In this document: positions 23,233 to 31,509 of the stretch, piece by piece
How positions within the stretch are numbered: position 1 is the stretch's first letter
Layout of the letters: every line of letters begins with the position of its first letter
NCBI GenBank assembly: GCA_002405445.1
Contig: DHLV01000018.1
Span: forward strand, 1,008-36,777
DNA length: 35,770 nucleotides
Source of the DNA: Flammeovirgaceae bacterium UBA4659
GTDB lineage: Bacteria > Bacteroidota > Bacteroidia > Cytophagales > Cyclobacteriaceae
Direction of reading: 5' to 3'
Translations under genes and position numbers: made by a program
Notes under the pieces: model-generated
The model's database searches: none
What the model was told of the DNA's origin: nothing
The model's input: only the letters and a program-made list of their open reading frames with translations

Positions 23233-24090
23233 TTAAAATGTAACAAATTCTTCCGGATCGAGTGCATTACCATTGTACCACAACTCAAAGTGAAGATGTG
23301 GCCCATCAGTCATTTCACCGCTATTGCCAACGATTGAGATGATGTCGCCAGCACTGACAAAGCTACCAACTTTTTTTAATAAACCCGCATTGTGCTTGTA
23401 CACTGACATCAGGTTACCGCGGTGCTGCACTGCTATCACATAACCTGAGTCCTGTGTCCAACTGGCCAACACTACTGTGCCATCGGCCACACACTTCACA
23501 GGTTCGTTTGTCTTAGCCACCACATCCACACCAAAATGCAGTTTTTTTACATCATACTTGTCGCTGATAAAGCCGGTGATGGGCGTAAAGAAAAACACTC
23601 CTTGCAAGTCTCGGTACTTACTTCGGTAGGCGACCGTAGTATACTCCGATTGCTCAAACTCTTTTCTGAATTGCGAATCCTCGGGCGTCAGTTTCATATC
23701 ACCGATGGGCTTCACCGGGTCTGACTTCAGCCCTTTGGCAGGGTCTGAGAATCCACTTGAGGTATCGCCACTCAAGATTTTTTGGAGGTTTTGAATGAAC
23801 AAGTCTTTTCGTTCCACTTCAACTGCCAGCGAGTCTACCTTGCCCGCCAGTGTATACAGTTTCTTGTTATTTTCGGTAATCTCGTACTTGGGGTCAAACC
23901 ACTTTGCCAATAGCGTCTTCGACAAAAAGAGACTGCCTGTAAAAACTAAAAAGAAAACCGAAACCGCCACCACCAACAGCTTGGCATAGGTAAACCCGAT
24001 GGAAGTTTTTTCGGCCAGGTTATCTTCGTTGCGGATCACCAACTGGTATTTGTTGGTGAGGCGTTCAGAAAGCGTTTTTTTGGGCTTCAA
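23233..24090 (-). CDS. M23 (LytM) family metallopeptidase, membrane-anchored
   Basis: A 285-residue envelope peptidase. Cytoplasmic N-terminus of about 34 residues, one membrane helix (35-57), a helical linker with coiled-coil character (about 72-106), then the LytM domain (180-285). Zinc and catalytic residues are complete: His185 and Asp189 in HFGVD, His265 and His267 in HLHFE, plus YKH at 231-233. It should therefore be an active endopeptidase cutting peptidoglycan cross-links. The start is TTG 24090; there is an in-frame stop eight codons upstream and the next Met is near residue 132, so no ATG start is possible without losing the anchor. Paired with bactofilin downstream. Confidence 0.92.
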   Translation of the reverse strand: MKPKKTLSERLTNKYQLVIRNEDNLAEKTSIGFTYAKLLVVAVSVFFLVFTGSLFLSKTLLAKWFDPKYEITENNKKLYTLAGKVDSLAVEVERKDLFIQNLQKILSGDTSSGFSDPAKGLKSDPVKPIGDMKLTPEDSQFRKEFEQSEYTTVAYRSKYRDLQGVFFFTPITGFISDKYDVKKLHFGVDVVAKTNEPVKCVADGTVVLASWTQDSGYVIAVQHRGNLMSVYKHNAGLLKKVGSFVSAGDIISIVGNSGEMTDGPHLHFELWYNGNALDPEEFVTF

Positions 24091-24129
24091 ACTGACTAAA
24101 TTTGCGCGAAGTTAGGGAATTCCCCCCAA

Positions 24130-24888
24130 TCAGCGTGCTACGCTTTGATTCCAGTCGTAGACCTTATCAGAAATCTCGGTGAGTAGGTCGGGATCTTTTT
24201 CTATCGCATTTCCAATGACGATTACATCGGCTCCCGCTTCCAGCGCAGCAATCGCTTTGCGGCCTGTATCGATGCCACCACCCACAATTAACGGAACGGT
24301 GATTGTTTTGCGCACTGAACTGATCATTTTCGCACTGATTTCGTTCTCGGCACCACTGCCCGCATCGAGGTAAATCAACCGCAGACCCAGCATTTCACCT
24401 GCCAACGCTGTGCAGGCCGCCAACGAATATTTGTCTTCGGGTATGGGCATTGTATTGCTGATGTAAGCAACTGATGTAGGTCTGCCCGAGTTGATCAAAA
24501 TGTAGCCTGTGGGCATCACCTCAAGTTTGTTGCTTTTCAAAATGGGGGCTGCGATCACGTGCTGGCCAATCAACAGTTCGGCATTTCGCCCGGAAATTAA
24601 CGACAGAAAAAGCAACGCATCCGCGGATGGATCAATCTGCAAAGAGCTGCCCGGAAAAATCACAACAGGAATGGAAACACTGTCTTTGATATGTTTGACC
24701 ACATCACCCAAATTAGTGGTGGTAACCAGGCTGCCGCCAACGAAAAAAAAATCCACACAATTCTCGTTTGCCAATCTGATGAGCGGGTTGAGCTGATCAG
24801 GGCTTTCCACCTTATCCGGGTCTACCAGCACTGCAATCGACTTTTTGCCATCGCGTCTTCTGCTTTCCAGCGTATTAAGAATCTGCAT
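24130..24888 (-). CDS. Geranylgeranylglyceryl phosphate synthase family protein
   Basis: A 252-residue TIM-barrel prenyltransferase of the PcrB/GGGPS family, the larger-subunit type found in archaea and Bacteroidota. It joins a polyprenyl diphosphate to sn-glycerol 1-phosphate through an ether bond. Motifs: VLVDPDKV (20-27), FVGGSLVT (near 49), VVIFPGSS (near 74), LIYLDAGSGA, LIVGGGID and DVIVIGNAIEKD, with the phosphate-binding glycine loops of the family. Length and motif order are typical. Archaeal-type ether lipids are not standard in this phylum, so the physiological product is uncertain. The start overlaps the preceding YtxH-like gene by 14 bases, indicating translational coupling. Confidence 0.92.
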   Translation of the reverse strand: MQILNTLESRRRDGKKSIAVLVDPDKVESPDQLNPLIRLANENCVDFFFVGGSLVTTTNLGDVVKHIKDSVSIPVVIFPGSSLQIDPSADALLFLSLISGRNAELLIGQHVIAAPILKSNKLEVMPTGYILINSGRPTSVAYISNTMPIPEDKYSLAACTALAGEMLGLRLIYLDAGSGAENEISAKMISSVRKTITVPLIVGGGIDTGRKAIAALEAGADVIVIGNAIEKDPDLLTEISDKVYDWNQSVAR

Positions 24889-25264
24889 TTTCCTTTTTTC
24901 TTGTTTTCAAAAATTCGGCAAGTGCATCTTTTGCCATGTCAAGCAACAACAGCAAGGCTGTGTCGGCTATTTTTGAACCAATAGAAGCTACAATACCCGG
25001 AGTTTGATCGGCCGGTTCCTCTTGAATGTTAGGCTCGGCCTGTACATGAACATTTGTTGATCTTTTCTTTTTCCTGCCAGAACTGAGCTGAGTGACCAAC
25101 AGATAGGTAACAGCCAGGGTGCCTCCGATAATGAGCGTATTCTTCAACACCTTTTCCGTGCGCTCAGAAACGTGCTTCACCTCTCTTTCGAGTTCACGTT
25201 TATGTCGCTCGCTTGTTTCGAGTAGTTTTTTGCGTTCAGGATTTTGTGTTTCGAGTAGTTCCAT
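24875..25264 (-). CDS. YtxH-like small membrane protein
   Basis: A 129-residue protein. The N-terminal 40 residues are strongly charged and coiled-coil-like (NPERKKLLETSERHKRELER), followed by one membrane helix (about 43-60, TLIIGGTLAVTYLLVTQL), a basic patch SGRKKKR, an acidic linker rich in Glu/Pro, and an amphipathic C-terminal helix (IADTALLLLLDMAKDALAEFL). This architecture resembles YtxH-type and other small envelope-stress proteins but there is no definite family motif. The gene sits nine bases after the holin-like gene and overlaps the GGGP-synthase gene, so it belongs to that transcript. Confidence 0.7.
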   Translation of the reverse strand: MELLETQNPERKKLLETSERHKRELEREVKHVSERTEKVLKNTLIIGGTLAVTYLLVTQLSSGRKKKRSTNVHVQAEPNIQEEPADQTPGIVASIGSKIADTALLLLLDMAKDALAEFLKTRKKENADS

Positions 25265-25273
25265 AACTATGGT

Positions 25274-25645
25274 CTATGATTCCGGCCGTTCTTTGTGCTT
25301 GATCATTTCATTAAAGTGGTGCTCTATTTTTTTGCTGATGGCTTTTCTGAATGCCAAAAAAACAATGCAAGGTAATCCATAAACAGCCGCCACCAACCAG
25401 TATCCCACAAAAGAGTCGGTAAAAAAAGTATTGAGGTACTGGGCCAGCCCTACACTGAAAAAAATTAAGAACAAGAAAGCCAGAAGCAATGCAGCTGCCA
25501 CCACCAGCCCGCGCGCCAGCGTACGCGAAACCTCCTCCCGAATTTCAAGCTTCACCAGGGCAACCTGCGTTTCAACATAACCCGACAAATGATCGACCAG
25601 GTTGTCTAATTTAAAAAGTTTGATGAGTGTGCTTTTGATATCCAT
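25274..25645 (-). CDS. Phage-holin-like DUF1469 family membrane protein
   Basis: A 123-residue protein with an amphipathic N-terminal region (VDHLSGYVETQVALVKLEIREEVSR) and two membrane hairpins, about 46-71 and 80-98, ending in a charged tail. This is the pattern of PF07332-type proteins, called putative actinobacteriophage holins though usually chromosomal housekeeping genes. There is no phage context here: the gene is wedged two bases behind the biotinyl carrier gene and nine ahead of the YtxH-like gene. The DUF1469/YtxH pairing is common and suggests a shared envelope role rather than lysis. Confidence 0.82.
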   Translation of the reverse strand: MDIKSTLIKLFKLDNLVDHLSGYVETQVALVKLEIREEVSRTLARGLVVAAALLLAFLFLIFFSVGLAQYLNTFFTDSFVGYWLVAAVYGLPCIVFLAFRKAISKKIEHHFNEMIKHKERPES

Positions 25646-25647
25646 GG

Positions 25648-26148
25648 TTAGAACTCAAATAAAACATGCCCTTTTTCAACGCTGTCGCCTTTCTTCACTT
25701 TCACCGCCTTGATCACCCCCTCGCCTGGAGACTTTAACACATTTTCCATCTTCATGGCCTCCAAAATAAGCAAAGAATCGCCTGTTTGAACTGTGTCTCC
25801 GGCCTTCACTTTCAAGTCCACAATCAAACCGGGCATCGGGGCTTTCAGATTATTGAGCTTGCCGGCAGCAGCGTTGGCGATGCCCATTTTTTGCAACATC
25901 AGATCAAATTTGTCTTTCAGAGACACGGTGTAAAAACGGCCGTTGATTTTGAATGTAAACACCTTGGCATCTCGGTCACTCTTCGTCAGCTCTACGTTGA
26001 AGGTGTTGTGTTCGTGTAAAATATGATAATGGCGATCAGATATTTTCACGAGATCCCACGCCAGTGGTTGCTGATTGATCAACACAAGGTCACCCTGTGC
26101 CTGCACTTCAAACATTTTTTCGTTTACGGTTGCTTGTGCCATGGCCAT
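25648..26148 (-). CDS. Biotin/lipoyl carrier protein (BCCP-type)
   Basis: A 166-residue protein whose C-terminal 75 residues form a biotinyl domain with the EAMKMEN motif; the Lys between the two Met is the biotinylation site. The N-terminal half (about 1-85) is a beta-rich domain resembling the part preceding the carrier domain in pyruvate/acyl-CoA carboxylase alpha chains. It should carry carboxybiotin for a biotin-dependent carboxylase, such as propionyl/acetyl-CoA carboxylase or a decarboxylase. No carboxylase or transferase gene is adjacent. The start is ATG 26148; GTG 26166 and ATG 26142 are alternatives. It lies about 50 bases after the antiporter gene in the long cluster. Confidence 0.88.
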   Translation of the reverse strand: MAMAQATVNEKMFEVQAQGDLVLINQQPLAWDLVKISDRHYHILHEHNTFNVELTKSDRDAKVFTFKINGRFYTVSLKDKFDLMLQKMGIANAAAGKLNNLKAPMPGLIVDLKVKAGDTVQTGDSLLILEAMKMENVLKSPGEGVIKAVKVKKGDSVEKGHVLFEF

Positions 26149-26198
26149 TATATGCTTTGCGATCACAAGTTACGATTTTAGGGTGATATTTTATCTTG

Positions 26199-27431
26199 TT
26201 ACTTTTTCAAGATCCACTTCATCAGCGGCCCGCTCGTCATGCTGGTAACCAGTGCCATTACCACCAGCGAAACGAACACACGCTCATTGATTAATCCGTT
26301 TTCAAGGGCTATCAGCCCTAAAATAATTTCCATGGCCCCGCGTGCGTTCATGCCAAAGCCTGCCGCCATGGATTCGCGCCACGTAAAACCGCCCAGCCGC
26401 GTGCCGAGTCCGCTGCCGATAATTTTTCCGGCAAACGCTATGATGATGATGATGACTGTTAAGGCAAGGTCAAAATTGGTAATAAAGTTGACACGCAACC
26501 CAATTGCCACAAAGAACAAAGGCGCAAAAACGTTATTGATAAACTGATGCACAATTTCTTTTGCCCGTTCGCTGAAGTGCACCGAATCGCCAAATGCTAC
26601 GCCCATGATGAAAGCACCAAATATCGCGTGTATGCCAATGTACTCGGTAAATGCAGCGCCCAGGAAGCAAAATGCCAACGAAACGCTGAGTACACTGCCG
26701 GGCCATGCCATCTTCTTGTTGATCCACGGGAGCAGGCGGTTGAGTACCCCGCGGCCCAAGGTGAGCATGACAGCCGCAAAGCCAATCGTCAGTAATATGG
26801 TGTTAAGAAAGGATGAACCCTCTGCCCCTTTTCCGATCATCCCCAAAATCACTGAAAAGATGATCCAGCCAATCACGTCATCGATCATTGCAGAGGCGAC
26901 AACCAGCAAACCCATGCGCGACTTAAACAAGCCCAAGTCCATGAGTATACGCACAATGACTGGGAGCGCGGAAATAGCCATGGCGGTGCCCATGAAGAGC
27001 GCAAATACAAACTTCGCGTGCTTATCGGCCAACCCAAAAAAATCAGGAAAAAGGTACGGAAACAGGAAGCCCAATAAAAAAGGCACAACCAAACCGAACA
27101 AACTGGTGATGATAGACTGCCTGCCTTGCTGCCAAACAATGTGCAGGTCTACTTCCAGGCCTGCGATAAACAGCAGCATGACAACTGCCACTTGAACAAA
27201 GCCTGCCAATACCACCCCCGAGTGTACGTCTTTTGGAAACAGAGCATCAAACCATTCGGGCTGAATCATTCCCAGCACAGTGGGGCCGATGATAATGCCT
27301 GCTACAATTTCGCCTACAACAGCCGGCTGCTTTAGCCTGCGTGCCATTTCTGCCAGCACCCGGCCCATCAGCAACATGGCACTCAACTGTACCAGCAAAA
27401 TCATCATCTCGTGGTGTGTGAGTTTACTCAT
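26199..27431 (-). CDS. Cation:proton antiporter, CPA2/KefB-like
   Basis: A 410-residue polytopic inner-membrane protein with about twelve helices. The family motif EIVAGIIIGPTVLG follows the first helix, and the ion-binding acidic pair lies in SAMIDDVIGW. The protein ends after the last helix (SGPLMKWILKK), so the cytosolic TrkA-N/RCK regulatory domain of full KefB proteins is missing. It should exchange Na+ or K+ for protons. It overlaps the end of the Usp gene by eight bases, so the two products are probably made together, and Usp may substitute for the missing regulatory domain, as Usp domains are fused to CPA2 antiporters in some bacteria (family knowledge). Confidence 0.92.
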   Translation of the reverse strand: MSKLTHHEMMILLVQLSAMLLMGRVLAEMARRLKQPAVVGEIVAGIIIGPTVLGMIQPEWFDALFPKDVHSGVVLAGFVQVAVVMLLFIAGLEVDLHIVWQQGRQSIITSLFGLVVPFLLGFLFPYLFPDFFGLADKHAKFVFALFMGTAMAISALPVIVRILMDLGLFKSRMGLLVVASAMIDDVIGWIIFSVILGMIGKGAEGSSFLNTILLTIGFAAVMLTLGRGVLNRLLPWINKKMAWPGSVLSVSLAFCFLGAAFTEYIGIHAIFGAFIMGVAFGDSVHFSERAKEIVHQFINNVFAPLFFVAIGLRVNFITNFDLALTVIIIIIAFAGKIIGSGLGTRLGGFTWRESMAAGFGMNARGAMEIILGLIALENGLINERVFVSLVVMALVTSMTSGPLMKWILKK

Positions 27432-28278
27432 GTGTGCGCGACTTTACGACCAATAAATTACATGGCAGGTTGCCAAAGATGTATTCCAAATCATGTGGAA
27501 ACAAACGGTCGAGCAGCATCAACCGCTCGCGTGGCGCACTCACCACCAACAGGTCAGCTTTTTTCCGTTCGGCAAAGCGCGCTAACTCAAAACCTGATTT
27601 GCCCGATAGCATTTTGATACTCACTTTTAGACCTTGGTGAGGAATCTGTGCCAGCATCTTTTCAACTTGTTCCACTTCATTCCGCACCAATTCCTGCTTC
27701 ACCTCGGTGTACTCTTCTTCATTGCATTGCTCGTGAGCGGCCAATGTAAGCCCAAGCAGCTTCAATTCACGAATAATATGAACCCATGATGCGTGGCCCA
27801 GCTGCGCAAACCGGCATGCTGCCTGCAGCGCAAGCTCAGTATGCGGCCCCTCCTCTGCATTGACCACCACGTTGTAGATTGGCAGCTCGTCTTTGGAAGG
27901 GTTTTGAACCATCAGCACCGAACAGGTAGCCTTGCGCATGATTTGGCGCGCCACAGAACCGATATATGTTTGAATGAGGTTCTCCTTCTTCAGGGCGCCT
28001 GCAACCAGCAAATCAATGCTTTGGTCGTGGCAAAAATCCAGAATCTCTGGCACAACGCTGCCCTCGCGCCAAATCAGTTTGTGCGGAATGGCTGATAGGT
28101 TCGCTTCATGCAAGAGCTGCTCAAGTTGATCTTTTTCTTCGGGTGTTTGCTTTCCAATATGCACCAACACCAGTTCAGCATTCAACTGCACTGATAGCCG
28201 CGATGCCACTTTCAACAGCGCCACTGCCGTGGGTGAAATCGCCACAGCCAACCCAATTTTGCGAACCACAAAACCCAT
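27424..28278 (-). CDS. Tandem universal stress protein (UspA family)
   Basis: A 284-residue cytoplasmic protein with two Usp domains: about 1-143 (IGLAVAISPTAVALLKVASRL, then LLVAGALKKEN and IGSVARQIMRKATCSVLMV) and 147-281 (YNVVVNAEEGPHTELALQAACRFA, then ADLLVVSAPRE and FGNLPCNLLVV). The first domain keeps a Gly-rich loop of the ATP-binding kind in altered form; the second lacks it. First gene of the long minus-strand cluster and translationally coupled to the antiporter. I found no convincing promoter in the 231-base gap to glyQS. Role probably in stress or ion-dependent regulation of the antiporter. Confidence 0.9.
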   Translation of the reverse strand: MGFVVRKIGLAVAISPTAVALLKVASRLSVQLNAELVLVHIGKQTPEEKDQLEQLLHEANLSAIPHKLIWREGSVVPEILDFCHDQSIDLLVAGALKKENLIQTYIGSVARQIMRKATCSVLMVQNPSKDELPIYNVVVNAEEGPHTELALQAACRFAQLGHASWVHIIRELKLLGLTLAAHEQCNEEEYTEVKQELVRNEVEQVEKMLAQIPHQGLKVSIKMLSGKSGFELARFAERKKADLLVVSAPRERLMLLDRLFPHDLEYIFGNLPCNLLVVKSRTHE

Positions 28279-28333
28279 AACAACTACAAGGTAGTAAAAG
28301 TGTGCCTCAGTTGGAGTAGCTTTCAGTAGTATT

Positions 28334-28351
28334 TATTCGTGGTATTCGTGG
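28334..28351 (+). repeat. Tandem 9-base repeat in the Usp-glyQS gap
   Basis: TATTCGTGG occurs twice in direct succession (28334-28342 and 28343-28351). About 13 bases later is a 12-base perfect palindrome, TCGCTCGAGCGA (28364-28375). Both lie in the divergent gap before glyQS; significance unknown. Confidence 0.5.
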
Positions 28352-28472
28352 TGATGACTGCTTTCGCTCGAGCGATTACGAAGTCAACGGGCTCCGGGAA
28401 CATTTAAGCTTAGTCGCATTTTTGGCTTGTTCCTATTTACTGAATATGCACTCAAATTCCTTCACGCATCGG

Positions 28473-28502
28473 TTGGCCAATCGCCACCAGGCGTTATCTT
28501 TG
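28473..28502 (+). promoter_or_regulatory. Promoter for glyQS, giving a near-leaderless mRNA
   Basis: GTTG-type -33 (TTGG 28473-28476), an 18-base spacer, and TATCTTTG at 28495-28502, an exact TAnnTTTG -7 match. The ATG is at 28510, so transcription should start within a few bases of the start codon. Confidence 0.55.
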
Positions 28503-28509
28503 CAGACTT

Positions 28510-30051
28510 ATGGCAGCGACAGAAGATAATTTATTGAAGAGCATCATATCCCACGCAAAAGAGTACGGGTTTGTTTTTCCTTCCAGCGAAATTTATGATG
28601 GTCTGAGTGCCGTATACGACTATGGGCAAAATGGCGCAGAGTTAAAGAATAACATTAAAGAATACTGGTGGAAGTTTATGACCATGCTCCACGATAACAT
28701 AGTGGGCATTGACTCTGCCATTTTTATGCACCCCACTATTTGGAAAGCCAGCGGCCACGTAGATGCTTTCAACGACCCGATGGTAGATAACAAGGACTCT
28801 AAAAAGCGCTACCGTGCAGATGTGTTGGTGGAAGATGCCATTTCCAAAATGCAGGAAAAAATTGACAAAGAAGTTGAAAAGGCTGCGAAAAGGTTTGAGA
28901 ATTTTGACAAGGCCATGTTTGTTAGCACCAATGCGCGGGTGCTGGAATATCAAAAGAAAATTGACGAAGCCAACGCACGGCTGAAGGATGCCATAAGCAA
29001 CGGCAACATGGAAGCCCTAAAACAGTTGATCGTTGACCTGGAGATAACAGACCCATTCTCCGGAACACGGAATTGGACGGACGTGCGGCAGTTCAACTTG
29101 ATGTTTTCTACCGAGATGGGTTCGGTGGCTGACGATGCCAGCAAAATCTACCTGCGCCCAGAAACGGCACAGGGCATTTTTGTAAACTTCCTGAACGTGC
29201 AGAAAACAGGGCGCATGAAGATCCCTTTTGGCATAGCCCAAATCGGCAAGGCTTTCCGCAATGAAATAGTGGCGCGCCAATTCATTTTCCGCATGCGCGA
29301 ATTTGAGCAAATGGAGATGCAGTTTTTTGTGAAGCCGGGAGACGAAATGAGATGGTACGAATTCTGGAAAGAAAAAAGATTGAACTGGCACCAGGCTCTT
29401 GGTCTGGGAAACAACAACTATCGGTTCCATACCCATTTGAATCTGGCACATTACGCCAACGCTGCGTGCGATATCCAATTCAATTTTCCGATGGGCTTCA
29501 AAGAACTCGAAGGAATACACAGCCGCACCGATTTTGACCTCAAGAGTCATGAAAAATACTCTTGCAAAAAACTTCAATACTTTGATGCCGAAGATAACCA
29601 GAATTACATACCCTATGTAGTGGAGACATCCGTTGGCTTAGACCGCATGTTTTTGTCGGTACTGTCAGCTGCCTATCAAGAGGAAAAACTAGAAGACGGC
29701 ACCGATCGGGTAGTGCTGCGCATCCCCGCGGCACTCGCCCCCAATAAGGTGGCAGTTTTGCCATTGATGAAAAAGGATGGGTTGCCCGAAAAAGCAATGG
29801 AGATATTCAATCATTTAAAATTTGACTTCCGTTGTTTCTATGAAGAGAAGGACGCCATCGGAAAGCGCTATCGAAGACAAGATGCCATTGGCACACCGTA
29901 TTGCGTAACCGTTGATCACCAAACGCTGCAAGATAACACCGTGACGCTGCGCAACCGAGATACAATGAAGCAAGATCGTATACACACCGAACAGCTAAAA
30001 CAGATTATTCAGGAGTCGGTGTCTTTGTCGTCTCTGTTAAAAAAAATTTAG
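28510..30051 (+). CDS. glyQS: Glycine--tRNA ligase (alpha2 type)
   Basis: A 513-residue class II aminoacyl-tRNA synthetase of the homodimeric, eukaryote/archaeal-like glycyl type. Visible: the N-terminal block EYGFVFPSSEIYDGLSAVYDYG and HPTIWKASGHVDAFNDPMVDNK, motif 2 GKAFRNEIV and FRMREFEQMEMQFF, motif 3 ETSVGLDRMFL, and the C-terminal anticodon-binding domain (PNKVAVLPLMKK to the end, about 405-513). Length is slightly above many bacterial examples, because of a helical insertion around 113-175 rich in Lys/Glu. Preceded by a good promoter almost abutting the ATG. Cytoplasmic, essential for translation. Confidence 0.96.
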   Translation: MAATEDNLLKSIISHAKEYGFVFPSSEIYDGLSAVYDYGQNGAELKNNIKEYWWKFMTMLHDNIVGIDSAIFMHPTIWKASGHVDAFNDPMVDNKDSKKRYRADVLVEDAISKMQEKIDKEVEKAAKRFENFDKAMFVSTNARVLEYQKKIDEANARLKDAISNGNMEALKQLIVDLEITDPFSGTRNWTDVRQFNLMFSTEMGSVADDASKIYLRPETAQGIFVNFLNVQKTGRMKIPFGIAQIGKAFRNEIVARQFIFRMREFEQMEMQFFVKPGDEMRWYEFWKEKRLNWHQALGLGNNNYRFHTHLNLAHYANAACDIQFNFPMGFKELEGIHSRTDFDLKSHEKYSCKKLQYFDAEDNQNYIPYVVETSVGLDRMFLSVLSAAYQEEKLEDGTDRVVLRIPAALAPNKVAVLPLMKKDGLPEKAMEIFNHLKFDFRCFYEEKDAIGKRYRRQDAIGTPYCVTVDHQTLQDNTVTLRNRDTMKQDRIHTEQLKQIIQESVSLSSLLKKI

Positions 30052-30147
30052 TGGGCATCTAGATAACCTTTTGTAAGTTGTCAGGCTGTGCTGATCGAAG
30101 CCTTTGGAAGCAAATTTCAAATAGTTATATTATGTCCACCTCATCGT

Positions 30148-30168
30148 GGCATGGTTTTTAGACATGCC
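30148..30168. other. Hairpin just before the MtfA-like gene
   Basis: GGCATG (30148-30153), nine-base loop, CATGCC (30163-30168), ending five bases before the GTG start at 30174. It could end the glyQS transcript or cover the ribosome entry site of the next gene. Confidence 0.35.
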
Positions 30169-30173
30169 CTAAT

Positions 30174-30965
30174 GTGAAAAGCGCCCTGCTGGCAGGTTTA
30201 GTAAGGTTGGCCATTTGGGCCTACCAGGAAATACGTTTCCGGTTTTACCTCGCACCGGTTTTTCATCGTTTTCTTCATCACAAATTCAATTACTACACCG
30301 TTTTGCCATGGAAGCATAAGCTTGCGTTTTTGCGCGTGGCCAAACGGCATTATGAGGGATTCGAATTCATCGCACGCGACAAGCTCAATGTAACACGGGC
30401 CATGAAGTTGATTATCAGCAGCGCGGCAGCACAGCTCACCTTGTTTTTGCCCAAGCAAAGCTTAGATTTCTACCACCGTATTGTGCTCTATACCGATTTT
30501 TACCATTCTAGCATTACACAACGCAAGCACAAGGGCGAGGTAAACCCTGGTTTAAGCACCATTGTGTTTAGCTGGCGCGGTATTCAACAAGGGCTGCAAC
30601 ATAAATCGGATGGCATTAATCTGTTGCTGCATGAGTTTGCACATGCTCTGTGGCTTGAGCAAAAGATTACTCATGAATACGATGTGTTTGAGCCCCATTT
30701 GGTAACAGCGTTTGAGCAATACGCTTATTCAGAAATGAAACAACTGCAAGCAAATGAGCAGCATTTCTTCAGGGCTTATGCTTTTGAAAACATGGAAGAA
30801 TTTTTTGCAGTAGCAGTGGAGAATTTTTTTGAAAGGCCAGTGGCGTTTCTTCAAGAGCAGCCCAAACTTTATCGTATCTTAGCAACGCTTTTTCAACAAG
30901 ACCCCTCACAATATCATGCACCCATCAGTGAACAAAAATCTGTTTTTCGTGAAGGAACACGTTAA
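30174..30965 (+). CDS. MtfA-type zinc-dependent peptidase
   Basis: A 263-residue M90-like metallopeptidase. A hydrophobic N-terminus (about 4-28) is followed by a cytoplasmic domain with HEFAH (His153, Glu154, His157) and, downstream, ENMEEFFAVAVENFFERP, which supplies the third zinc ligand (Glu208/209), as in MtfA, the Mlc-titrating peptidase of E. coli. All zinc residues are present. The start is the GTG at 30174, beginning at MKSALLAGLVRLAIW; no upstream ATG fits. The 3' end overlaps the next gene by 50 bases. Family knowledge suggests a cytosolic role in regulating sugar uptake in enterobacteria, but there is no such context here. Confidence 0.85.
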   Translation: MKSALLAGLVRLAIWAYQEIRFRFYLAPVFHRFLHHKFNYYTVLPWKHKLAFLRVAKRHYEGFEFIARDKLNVTRAMKLIISSAAAQLTLFLPKQSLDFYHRIVLYTDFYHSSITQRKHKGEVNPGLSTIVFSWRGIQQGLQHKSDGINLLLHEFAHALWLEQKITHEYDVFEPHLVTAFEQYAYSEMKQLQANEQHFFRAYAFENMEEFFAVAVENFFERPVAFLQEQPKLYRILATLFQQDPSQYHAPISEQKSVFREGTR

Positions 30966-31506
30966 ACTGTTTAAAGCAGCCAATAGCTTTGATATTATTG
31001 ACCCGCAAACCATGCAAACTGTTTTGCATTGCAAAGAGGAAAACCTGGGCTTCTTTACCAAGCTGTTGCGTTTTTCGGATTATAAACGGATGACCCCGTT
31101 TAACATGGAAATCAAAACACCCGAAGGCCAACGGATTCTTACCGTACGCAGGGGAGTATCCATTTTTCTTTCCACTGTTGAAGTATTAGACGAGCGCAAT
31201 CAACTCATTGGAAAATTCAAACAGAAGATCTTCTCTATTGGAGGAAAATTTGAAGTGGTGGATGGCAGCGAACGGCCGTTGTGCATGTTGAAAGGCAAAT
31301 GGACAAGCTGGGATTTTAAGTTTGTAGCCAACGATGGAAAAGAGTTTGCCACCGTTACCAAAAAGTGGAGCGGAATTGGAAAGGAATTGTTCACCTCAGC
31401 CGATAACTACATCTTACAGATCAGCCATGAAGTACCCGCTGACAATCCACTTCGGTTATTAATTTTGGCCGCGGTAATGTGTATCGACTTGGTTTTAAAA
31501 GAGTAA
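30916..31506 (+). CDS. LURP-one/phospholipid-scramblase-like protein
   Basis: A 196-residue beta-barrel protein of the tubby C-terminal/LURP-one/scramblase fold. Typical pieces: an N-terminal FFVKEHVKLFKAANSFDIIDPQT, middle strands (VRRGVSIFLSTVEVLDERNQLIGKFKQKIF), and the hydrophobic C-terminal helix LRLLILAAVMCIDLVLKE, which in this family is buried in the barrel. Function is not established in bacteria; lipid binding is assumed. The ATG at 30916 overlaps the peptidase gene by 50 bases; GTG 30928 is an alternative. The dGTPase gene begins three bases after its stop, so the three genes are probably one operon. Confidence 0.82.
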   Translation: MHPSVNKNLFFVKEHVKLFKAANSFDIIDPQTMQTVLHCKEENLGFFTKLLRFSDYKRMTPFNMEIKTPEGQRILTVRRGVSIFLSTVEVLDERNQLIGKFKQKIFSIGGKFEVVDGSERPLCMLKGKWTSWDFKFVANDGKEFATVTKKWSGIGKELFTSADNYILQISHEVPADNPLRLLILAAVMCIDLVLKE

Positions 31507-31509
31507 CGG

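Noticed and set aside
25274..25645. Prophage remnant, suggested by the holin-like protein
   Set aside because: DUF1469 proteins are chromosomal in many bacteria, and no integrase, lysin, capsid or tail gene is near; composition matches the neighbours.
26605..27195. 196-codon plus-strand frame
   Set aside because: Lies wholly opposite the antiporter membrane helices; the Pro/Thr/Ser-rich translation is the expected shadow of hydrophobic codons.
29017..29577. 186-codon minus-strand frame
   Set aside because: Opposite the catalytic core of glycyl-tRNA synthetase, whose motifs 2 and 3 are clear in the plus frame.
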